Below are positions 1 through 5,166 of a stretch of DNA of 6,821 nucleotides, piece by piece. Both the position numbers and the translations under genes were made by a program. Source of the DNA: Woeseiaceae bacterium. GTDB lineage: Bacteria; Pseudomonadota; Gammaproteobacteria; Steroidobacterales; Woeseiaceae. How positions within the stretch are numbered: the stretch's first letter is position 1; each line of letters starts with the position of its first letter. The stretch is from contig WTCH01000024.1 of the NCBI GenBank assembly GCA_013138675.1, forward strand, positions 1 through 6,821, written 5' to 3'. The notes under the pieces were generated by a model. It was not told the DNA's origin and made no database searches. It was given only the letters and a program-made list of their open reading frames with translations.

Positions 1-16
1 GATGGTTGGTGGCGAA

Positions 17-37
17 GTCGTCTTTCAGAAAGACGAC
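17..37 (-). terminator. Hairpin past the doxX stop, possible terminator
   Basis: A perfect 9-bp inverted repeat (GTCGTCTTT at 17-25, AAAGACGAC at 29-37, 3-base loop) lies 6 bases beyond the doxX stop codon. A second, weaker 5-bp stem (35-39 with 45-49) overlaps it and could compete with it. Read in the doxX direction, the stem is followed by TTCGCC rather than a run of T. It is therefore not a textbook intrinsic terminator; it may stabilise the 3' end or terminate weakly. The stem is seen directly; its function is inferred from position. Confidence 0.4.
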
Positions 38-43
38 TAGTCT

Positions 44-472
44 TTAGTCCAGCAACCAATTCCCGGAGTTGTTTTTCTTCAGGACGCAACGGCCAGGCCC
101 CGTAAAGAACAAAGCAACCGACAGCAGCAGGAAGTACAGCTGGCTTTCGATGTTCATTGCACCGTGCTCGTCCAGTCCGATGGGAAATGGTAGCGCATAG
201 AAGACCACAATCATTGTCACGATAATCGTCAGGTTCGAAAGTCGAGTCAGAATTCCCAGGACGATCAACACCGGCGCCAGCACTTCCGATACATAGACAA
301 AATAGATGAATATGCCGGGGATGCCATTGCTCGCAAGAAGCTGAAACTGATCGGCTACCCCATGAGTGATCTTGTGAAAACCGTGAAAGAAAATGATGCC
401 GCCAAGCGCGATGCGAACGATCAACAGGCCGACATCTGAGTTTGTCCAAAAGTTGTCATTGTTTTTCATCAT
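44..472 (-). CDS. DoxX family membrane protein
   Basis: A 142-residue integral inner-membrane protein of the DoxX family, with about four predicted membrane segments near residues 15-33, 50-72, 77-97 and 108-125. The first segment carries the family pattern of an Arg followed by a Gly-rich helix and His-Gly-x-x-Lys (R20, G24, G25, H30, G31, K34). Length is typical for the family. DoxX proteins have been linked to quinone/thiosulfate oxidation and redox homeostasis, but most members have no proven reaction, so no substrate is assigned. The gene starts with two tandem ATG codons (470-472 and 467-469). A modest AGAGA-type ribosome site precedes them, so either could be used. It is monocistronic here, diverges from the TM2 genes, has its own candidate promoter upstream and a hairpin after its stop. 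Family is confident; role is unknown. Confidence 0.88.
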   Translation of the reverse strand: MMKNNDNFWTNSDVGLLIVRIALGGIIFFHGFHKITHGVADQFQLLASNGIPGIFIYFVYVSEVLAPVLIVLGILTRLSNLTIIVTMIVVFYALPFPIGLDEHGAMNIESQLYFLLLSVALFFTGPGRCVLKKNNSGNWLLD

Positions 473-506
473 TTATTCTCTGTTCTTGTAGATTTTGTTG
501 CAGACC

Positions 507-536
507 ACAATATGCGGCCTGCTCGCTTGCCGTCAA
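507..536 (-). promoter_or_regulatory. Candidate sigma-70 promoter for doxX
   Basis: On the minus strand there is a -35 element TTGACG (531-536, 5 of 6 consensus bases) and a -10 element TATTGT (507-512, 4 of 6), separated by 18 bases. It would start transcription near position 500, leaving a leader of about 30 bases before the doxX ATG. The motif match is seen directly; activity is inferred. Confidence 0.5.
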
Positions 537-552
537 CTCTCCGGAAAGTATA

Positions 553-582
553 TTGTTGTGGTTGGTACGCTATTGTATATTT
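553..582 (+). promoter_or_regulatory. Candidate sigma-70 promoter for the TM2 pair
   Basis: The -10 element TATATT (577-582, 5 of 6 consensus bases) is preceded at 18 bases by a weak -35 TTGTTG (553-558, 3 of 6). Transcription would begin around 588-592, only a few bases before the ATG at 594. This implies a nearly leaderless mRNA, or use of the TTG at 609 with the GGGGG at 596-600 as ribosome site. It lies back-to-back with the doxX promoter. Confidence 0.4.
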
Positions 583-593
583 CACACTGCGAC

Positions 594-923
594 ATGGGGG
601 TTAGACTTTTGAACCTGATCGAAGAGCCGTCCGAGAAAAGCTACACCATCGCCGTGTGCCTGTCGGCCATCTTCGGCGTCGTTGGAATCCAGCACTTCTA
701 TCTTGGTCGCTATGTCGAAGCGACAATCGATATTGTTCTTTTCTTCGGGACATTCTATTTTTTCCTGCAGGGCGAAATTGTGATCGCCATCGTGGTAGGT
801 GCGATTGATGGCCTGCATACTCTTATTGTCACAATCATGCTGCTGACCGGCACGTTTCGTGATGGTCGTGGAAGACTGGTTATGTACCCTGGACAGAAGT
901 TGAAGACTGGAGGTTCGGCATGA
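594..923 (+). CDS. TM2 domain-containing membrane protein (first of a pair)
   Basis: A 109-residue small membrane protein with a TM2 domain. The first helix (about residues 16-32) leads into the family turn G-x-x-G-x-x-x-FYLGR, with two further hydrophobic stretches at about 41-59 and 62-83. It ends in a soluble tail TGTFRDGRGRLV that matches the tail of the next protein. TM2 proteins are widespread; bacterial members mostly have no known biochemical role, so none is given. The start is uncertain. ATG 594 has no Shine-Dalgarno site. TTG 609 has GGGGG eight bases upstream. An upstream TTG at 495 opens the frame further, but that stretch overlaps both promoters and is not TM2-like. The stop overlaps the next start (ATGA, 920-923), so the two are translationally coupled. 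Confidence 0.82.
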   Translation: MGVRLLNLIEEPSEKSYTIAVCLSAIFGVVGIQHFYLGRYVEATIDIVLFFGTFYFFLQGEIVIAIVVGAIDGLHTLIVTIMLLTGTFRDGRGRLVMYPGQKLKTGGSA

Positions 924-1147
924 ACGATGTAGCTGTAAGTGACAAGGGTTTTGTTCCCGTTATTTTATTGTGTTTCTTTTTCGGCGTCCTGGGTGTGCAC
1001 CGCTTTTTTGTGGGCAAGATCGGTACCGGCATTCTGATGTTGTTTACCCTGGGCGGATTCGGCATCTGGGCGCTCGTCGATTTCATTATTATTGTCACCG
1101 GAAACTTCACCGACAGCGACGGTCGGATGGTCAAAGCTCAGAACTGA
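920..1147 (+). CDS. TM2 domain-containing membrane protein (second of a pair)
   Basis: A compact 75-residue classical TM2 protein. A first helix (residues about 11-24) runs into GVLGVHRFFVGK, the conserved inter-helix turn. A Gly-rich second helix follows (about 35-60, containing LGGFGIWALVDF), then a short tail TGNFTDSDGRMV. The start is well supported: a strong GGAGG site at 909-913 sits six bases before the ATG, and the ATG overlaps the previous stop. The protein shares the tail pattern TG-x-F-x-D-x-x-GR-x-V with its upstream neighbour, which suggests tandem duplication and perhaps a heteromeric partner. Its 3' end overlaps the convergent protease gene by 17 bases. The cellular role is unknown. 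Confidence 0.9.
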   Translation: MNDVAVSDKGFVPVILLCFFFGVLGVHRFFVGKIGTGILMLFTLGGFGIWALVDFIIIVTGNFTDSDGRMVKAQN

Positions 1148-1787
1148 CTAAAGCCCGTATGCTTGCGGGATAGGGCGACACGTCGCCTGGTACCCAGCCT
1201 TCCCGTTGCACCTGCCTCTTTATCGCCTCGATTCGATCATCGAGGTGAGGATGTGACGACATGATCGTCGGCACGTCATCATCATCGGTGGTCTCGCCCA
1301 GTTTCTCGAAGAACTGCGTAACACCACCGACATGCCCATAACGCGCAGCCAGCGCCCCGACCGCCATCGAATCTGCCGCCTCTTCCTGAGTTCGACTGTA
1401 AGCGTTAAGCGTCATTTCGATGCCTAGATTTGCGGATGTTGGCGCATCCATGCCGCCACCGGACAACGCCGACGACAACACCTGGAATAGAATCCCGCGA
1501 CCGGTTCCGGTGAGTGGGTCACGGTTCACGGCATGTGCGATTTCATGAGCGAGCACCATGGCCAGGCTGTTCTCGTTGTCGACAACGGTCAGCAATTCGT
1601 CGATTACAAAAATGTGGCCGCCGAGTGTCGTGAATGCGTTCTCCATATCACCATCGACAACATAGAAATGCAGTTGCAGGTCCACCGGCACATCCATTTG
1701 TCGGGCCATTTCTGCGCCAAGACGCTCGACGTAAGCCTGCAATTCCGGATCGGCATCGTCCAGCAAATGCTCTTCTATCCACTGCAC
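1131..1787 (-). CDS. M48 family zinc metalloprotease
   Basis: The catalytic part of an M48 (Ste24/HtpX/BepA-like) metallopeptidase, 218 residues from the only standard in-frame start, GTG at 1785-1787. The zinc site is intact: HEIAH at residues 81-85 gives two His ligands and the catalytic Glu, and YSRTQEEAAD (130-139) gives the third ligand, probably E135, with the usual Asp four residues on. NAFTTLGGHIFV (50-61) and SSHPHLDDRIEAI (177-189) are also M48 hallmarks. Related enzymes degrade misfolded envelope proteins; the substrate here is unknown. GTG 1787 has no ribosome site, and the frame stays open upstream through a stretch encoding a convincing membrane helix (separate entry). The true protein is therefore probably longer, near 278 residues. 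The 3' end overlaps the convergent TM2 gene by 17 bases, leaving no room for a separate terminator. Confidence 0.9.
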   Translation of the reverse strand: MQWIEEHLLDDADPELQAYVERLGAEMARQMDVPVDLQLHFYVVDGDMENAFTTLGGHIFVIDELLTVVDNENSLAMVLAHEIAHAVNRDPLTGTGRGILFQVLSSALSGGGMDAPTSANLGIEMTLNAYSRTQEEAADSMAVGALAARYGHVGGVTQFFEKLGETTDDDDVPTIMSSHPHLDDRIEAIKRQVQREGWVPGDVSPYPASIRALVSSEL

Positions 1788-1967
1788 ATGCGGCGCGACA
1801 AACTGCCGCTCACTCTCATGACTGATAAGTCGAATCCAGTGTGGGGCGGTAGCTATCGCTATGGCAATGATTGCGGCGAATGCGAGCGTTCCGATCGCAA
1901 CGACATACAGGAAGCGGCGAATGCGTTCCGACTCGCCCGCATCGATTTTGTGGATGTAGTCGCTAAT
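1788..1967 (-). other. Probable N-terminal anchor of the M48 protease, no standard start codon
   Basis: Reading the protease frame upstream of GTG 1787 gives an open stretch to the TAG at 2037-2039. The part from 1967 reads as SDYIHKIDAGESERIRRF, then a hydrophobic segment rich in Ala and Ile (about 20 residues from FLYVVAIGTLAF), then APHWIRLISHESERQFVAPH running into the protease core. This looks coding: charged arginines precede a membrane helix, as expected for an envelope M48 enzyme. There is no ATG, GTG or TTG in frame in this whole stretch. ATT at 1965-1967 is the best placed rare start, giving about 278 residues. Removing one T from the AATTAGC there would instead join it to an out-of-frame ATG at 1981-1983. 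The coding nature is inferred from composition and continuity. Confidence 0.6.
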
Positions 1968-1969
1968 TG

Positions 1970-2035
1970 CTATTCCATTCCATATTTCAGATCGAGAATC
2001 GTGCGTGACGATATGATCACGAACACAGGCATCAT
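1970..2035 (-). CDS. Small upstream ORF before the M48 protease (tentative)
   Basis: A 21-residue reading frame starts at tandem ATG codons (MMPVFVIISSRT...) with a good AAAGG site at 2044-2048, eight bases upstream. Its TAG stop (1970-1972) lies two bases before the ATT that could begin the protease. It may be a leader peptide that delivers ribosomes to the protease frame. It may instead be the real beginning of the protease, broken by a one-base indel, since the protease frame is offset from it. No homology is recognised. It could also be chance. Confidence 0.25.
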   Translation of the reverse strand: MMPVFVIISSRTILDLKYGME

Positions 2036-2062
2036 ACTAGCTACCTTTACCCTTGAGACACT

Positions 2063-2090
2063 CGGGCTGCTATCCTTTCGACGCAGCCCG
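2063..2090 (+). promoter_or_regulatory. Inverted repeat upstream of the TRAP operon (operator or leader hairpin)
   Basis: A perfect 8-bp inverted repeat, CGGGCTGC (2063-2070) and GCAGCCCG (2083-2090) with a 12-base loop, is followed on the plus strand by TTTT. No plus-strand gene lies just upstream to be terminated. It could be a weak attenuator in the TRAP leader, or an operator. Within it TGCTATCCT (2068-2076) resembles an extended -10 element; if that is the promoter, start near 2083 would place the repeat across the polymerase site and favour an operator. A TTGAGA at 2053-2058 resembles a -35 but sits only 12 bases from TATCCT, too close to pair with it. The repeat is seen; both roles are inferred. 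Confidence 0.45.
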
Positions 2091-2123
2091 TTTTCTGTGT
2101 AAAGAAGTAACACAAGAATTGTG

Positions 2124-2129
2124 AAGGGA
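2124..2129 (+). promoter_or_regulatory. Ribosome binding site setting the dctP start
   Basis: AAGGGA lies six bases before the ATG at 2136. This supports ATG 2136 over the in-frame GTG at 2121, which would overlap the ribosome site and add only five residues. Confidence 0.75.
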
Positions 2130-2135
2130 AGTCGT

Positions 2136-3257
2136 ATGACAACAAACAGGAACGTGTCGCCGGCCGCACTGCTCATCGCAGTCTTTGTTGCTCTTGCTGT
2201 CGGTATCCTCGTCTCACTGGCGATTCGTCCTCCGGGCGCCGTGCCTGAAAACGATGCGGTGAGCCAGTCAGCCGGATTTGAACAGGTCCGCTGGCGGGTA
2301 ACGTCGTCGTTCACATCCAACCTGCCCATCGTCGGGCCACCGCCGCAGCGCATCGCCGACGACCTGAGGGCCATGAGCAACGGTGCCTTTCAGATCAAAA
2401 CATTTGATCCGGGCGAGATCGTGCCAGCGCTGGAGATCACCGAGAGTGTCAAGGAAGGCAAAGTACAGGCGGGCTTCCAGTGGCTTGGCTACGACCAGGG
2501 GCGTATCCCCGCATCAACGCTGATCTCGGCTGTCCCATTTAGCATGGAACCGATGGAGTTCGCGGCATGGTGGTATTACGGCGGTGGCCGCGAGCTGGGC
2601 GAGGCTTTGTATGAGCCACACAATGTCATGCCGATAGTCTGCTCTATAACGAGCCCGGAGACGGCCGGCTGGTTTCGTGAGCCGGTCGAGTCTCTCGATG
2701 ATCTGGTCGGACTGAAAATTCGATTCGCCGGGCTTGGGGGTAAGGTTCTGCAGCGTGTCGGTGCATCGGTCACCATGATTCCGGCGGCGGAAATTTTTCA
2801 GGCACTGGAGAAAGGCGCTATCGACGCGACGGAGTTTTCCATGCCAGTTGTCGATCAGCTACTGGGATTCAGTCGCGTGGCGCAGTACAACTATTTCCCG
2901 GGCTGGCACCAAACCTTTTCGGCGGGGCATCTGCAAGTCAACCTTGATGAGTGGAACAAACTCCGGGCTGAGACGCAGACAATGGTTCGTGTTGCCTGCC
3001 AGGCCTCCGCGATGTTGTCGATTGCCGAATCGGAGTTCTTGCAGGGCCCGGTGATTCGGGATTTTGAGGAACAAGGTGTGATTACCAGCACGTTGTCGAC
3101 CGAAATCCTCGAGGAGTTGCGTGCCGTGACCCAGGTGGTGCTCGACGAAGAAGCGGCCAAAGATGAACAGTTCGCGAGAATCCTCAAGTCACAACGCGAG
3201 TTTTCCGCAACCTATCGTTACTGGAAGACCAGAGGCTACCTGCCGAGATCATTTTGA
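2136..3257 (+). CDS. dctP: TRAP transporter solute-binding protein, DctP/TakP type
   Basis: A 373-residue periplasmic receptor of a TRAP transporter, closest in pattern to the TakP and mannitol/chloroaromatic (COG4663-like) group. Residues 9-30 form an export helix with no lipobox; whether it is cleaved or stays as an anchor is unclear. The mature domain opens with VRWRVTSSFTSNLP (51-64). It contains GEIVPALEITESVKEG (93-108) and VPFSMEPMEFAAWWYYGGG (133-151). GLKIRFAGLGGKVLQRVGA (192-210) includes R196, the Arg expected to bind the ligand carboxylate. ALEKGAIDATEFSMP (223-237) and YNYFPGWHQ (251-259) follow. Remembered TakP family sequences have Gln in the segment before GWF and Trp after the Glu; here these appear as E175 and F234, so ligand or sodium handling may differ. 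It is the first gene of the operon and its stop overlaps the dctQ start. Family is certain; substrate is not. Confidence 0.93.
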   Translation: MTTNRNVSPAALLIAVFVALAVGILVSLAIRPPGAVPENDAVSQSAGFEQVRWRVTSSFTSNLPIVGPPPQRIADDLRAMSNGAFQIKTFDPGEIVPALEITESVKEGKVQAGFQWLGYDQGRIPASTLISAVPFSMEPMEFAAWWYYGGGRELGEALYEPHNVMPIVCSITSPETAGWFREPVESLDDLVGLKIRFAGLGGKVLQRVGASVTMIPAAEIFQALEKGAIDATEFSMPVVDQLLGFSRVAQYNYFPGWHQTFSAGHLQVNLDEWNKLRAETQTMVRVACQASAMLSIAESEFLQGPVIRDFEEQGVITSTLSTEILEELRAVTQVVLDEEAAKDEQFARILKSQREFSATYRYWKTRGYLPRSF

Positions 3258-3823
3258 GTATCGATGCTTCGAAAATCAGCGAGGTCCTTCCGCATCGCGA
3301 ACGATTTCCGCACACGCGCCTGTCAGCAGCATCGCGACGCATGTTCAAAAGTCTGCTGCGCGTGCTGTCGTGGATATGGTTTGTCCTGATTCTCGTTGTC
3401 GTCGTCAATGTGACGATGCGCTATGTGTTCGGCGAAGGCCGCATTGAATTTGAAGAGATCCAGTGGCACCTCTATGCCGCCGGCTTCCTGATCGGTCTCG
3501 CGACCTGTATGGACAGTGACAATCATGTCAGGGTGGACATCTTTCACGAGCGAATGGGCCTGCGCTGGCAAGCATGGATCGAGCTGTACGGACTGTTGCT
3601 TTTGTTTTTTCCGTTCGTCATCGCGATGTTTATCTTTTCCGTCCCGTTCGTTTCTTATTCGTTCGCGATCGCGGAGATTTCGGATTCGCCGGGTGGTCTT
3701 CCGTATCGGTGGGTCATCAAGAGTTTTCTGCCCTTGAGTATGTTGTTGTTACTGGTCGCCGGGGTTAGTCGATTCTCTCGTGCGACAGCGTACCTGTTTG
3801 GTTGGCCACGCAATGTCGATTAA
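3254..3823 (+). CDS. dctQ: TRAP transporter small permease, DctQ family
   Basis: The small membrane subunit of the TRAP transporter, 189 residues from a TTG start, with four predicted helices near 36-55, 70-86, 109-133 and 152-172. Family marks include NVTMRYVFG (52-60), EEIQWHLYAAGFLIGLA (67-83), HVRVDIF (91-97) and GGLPYRWVIKSFLP (147-160), a pattern typical of the TakQ-like group. It pairs with the large permease in the inner membrane to couple transport to the sodium gradient. The TTG overlaps the dctP stop (TTGA, 3254-3257), consistent with coupling; its ribosome site is weak. The next in-frame start is ATG 3341, which would give a 160-residue protein and also keep all helices. I prefer TTG because the basic segment ahead of helix 1 resembles that of relatives and no other start lies between. 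Confidence 0.9.
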   Translation: MSIDASKISEVLPHRERFPHTRLSAASRRMFKSLLRVLSWIWFVLILVVVVNVTMRYVFGEGRIEFEEIQWHLYAAGFLIGLATCMDSDNHVRVDIFHERMGLRWQAWIELYGLLLLFFPFVIAMFIFSVPFVSYSFAIAEISDSPGGLPYRWVIKSFLPLSMLLLLVAGVSRFSRATAYLFGWPRNVD

Positions 3824-5162
3824 CGACGCACTTGCAATCCTGATGTTTGTTTCATTCATCGGGCTGATCCTGTCCGGTTTCGCGGTCGCCTGGGTGCTCG
3901 GTGGCCTGGCAATCGTGTTCACCGTGATCGCCATTGTCCTGGATATTGATCTTGGCTTTGCGATCGGCGTCGACTGGGCCTATACGTCATTGAGCGCGAA
4001 TCGCGTCTGGGACGTCATGAAGAACTGGGTGCTGGTTGCGCTGCCCATGTTCATTTTTATGGGCATGATGCTCGAGCGCTCCGGTATCGCGGGTGACCTC
4101 ATGACCAACCTGACGCGCGTTTTCGGGCGCGTGCGGGGCGGGCTGGCGGTTACGGTAACGATTATTGGACTGCTGCTCGCCGCAACGACCGGCATCATCG
4201 GTGCGTCGGTCGTTTTGCTGGCACTACTCGGCCTGCCCGTCATGTTGAAACACGGCTATCGACCTTCTCTGGCGGCCGGAACGGTGTGCGCTGTCGGAAC
4301 ACTTGGCATCCTGATTCCTCCGAGCATCATGCTCGTATTAATGGCCGACCGCCTGGCGATGTCCGTGGGCGATCTGTTCCTGGGAGCGATGATCCCGGGA
4401 CTGTTGCTTGGATTTCTCTATATTTTGTATCTGCTGGTCATCAGCAGGTTCGACAAAACAGCCGCACCAGTTCCGGACGGCGTTGAGCCGGTAAGCATCG
4501 CTGCCATCCTCGGCGTGTTCCGCGCGGTGCTGGCGCCTATTGCCCTGATTCTCGCGGTACTTGGCAGTATCTTTTTTGGCATTGCCACACCGACCGAGGC
4601 CGCCGGCGTCGGGGCATTTGGCGCGATGCTTCTCGCGCTGGTACGACGTCAGTTGAACCGCAATGTCATGGCAGATGTACTGCAGCAGACAACGACGACC
4701 ACGGCTTTCATTTTCGCCATATTCGTCGGTGCAACGGCGTACTCACTGGTATTGCGCGGCCTTGGCGGCGATGAGCTCATCGAAGGCGCCCTACTCGGCC
4801 TGCCGTTCGGGCCCACCGGCATTGTGATTACCATCCTGTTCGCGACCTTCCTTCTTGGTTTCTTTTTAGACTGGATTGAAATCTCGCTGATCATTCTGCC
4901 GCTGGTCGCGCCGGTCGTGCAGAGCCTCGGATTCGATCTCGTCTGGTTTACCGTGATGTTCGCGGTATGCCTGCAGACCTCTTTCCTGACGCCACCCGTT
5001 GGCTTTGCGATCTTCTACCTCAAGGGCGTTGCGCCGGATGGCATCGGAGTCCGTACAATTTATCGCGGCGTCGTGCCCTTCATTCTGTTGCAGCTCCTGG
5101 GCCTGACGCTGATTTTTATCTGGAAGCCACTCGTCACCTGGCTGCCATCACTGGCCTACTGA
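3813..5162 (+). CDS. dctM: TRAP transporter large permease, DctM family
   Basis: The 449-residue transport subunit, a multi-helix inner-membrane protein (about 12 hydrophobic segments) that moves the solute with sodium. Characteristic motifs are LPMFIFMGMMLERSGIA (77-93), GASVVLLALLGLPVML (130-145), GTLGILIPPS (162-171), GIATPTEAAGVGAFGA (256-271), LGFFLDWIEI (348-357) and SFLTPPVGFAIFYLKG (390-405). The last two are typical of the mannitol/chloroaromatic TRAP group and agree with the receptor type. The ATG at 3813 overlaps the end of dctQ by 11 bases; an in-frame GTG at 3780 would add 11 hydrophilic residues and is unlikely. No strong ribosome site is seen, so coupling to dctQ translation is probable. 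The length is within the family range and no key motif is missing. Confidence 0.94.
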   Translation: MSINDALAILMFVSFIGLILSGFAVAWVLGGLAIVFTVIAIVLDIDLGFAIGVDWAYTSLSANRVWDVMKNWVLVALPMFIFMGMMLERSGIAGDLMTNLTRVFGRVRGGLAVTVTIIGLLLAATTGIIGASVVLLALLGLPVMLKHGYRPSLAAGTVCAVGTLGILIPPSIMLVLMADRLAMSVGDLFLGAMIPGLLLGFLYILYLLVISRFDKTAAPVPDGVEPVSIAAILGVFRAVLAPIALILAVLGSIFFGIATPTEAAGVGAFGAMLLALVRRQLNRNVMADVLQQTTTTTAFIFAIFVGATAYSLVLRGLGGDELIEGALLGLPFGPTGIVITILFATFLLGFFLDWIEISLIILPLVAPVVQSLGFDLVWFTVMFAVCLQTSFLTPPVGFAIFYLKGVAPDGIGVRTIYRGVVPFILLQLLGLTLIFIWKPLVTWLPSLAY

Positions 5163-5166
5163 ATCT

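Noticed and set aside
501..565. CCACAA ... TTGTGG pair in the doxX/TM2 intergenic region as an operator
   Set aside because: Only about six bases match around an imperfect, widely spaced dyad, which is expected by chance.
495..593. Upstream extension of the first TM2 protein from TTG 495
   Set aside because: The extra 33 residues overlap the two candidate promoters, include scattered Cys residues and lie outside the TM2 domain.
2018..2036. TATGAT (minus strand, 2031-2036) as a -10 element for the M48 gene
   Set aside because: No acceptable -35 sits at 16-18 bases, and the element overlaps the start of the small upstream ORF.
1533..2102. Long plus-strand frame (189 codons) opposite the M48 protease
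   Set aside because: It lies antisense to a gene with clear M48 motifs, and its translation shows no recognisable domain or composition of a real protein.
1973..2380. Minus-strand frame continuing from the small upstream ORF into dctP
   Set aside because: Beyond the tandem ATGs it runs antisense to the dctP N-terminus and its translation has no coherent features; only the short 1970-2035 portion is kept as tentative.
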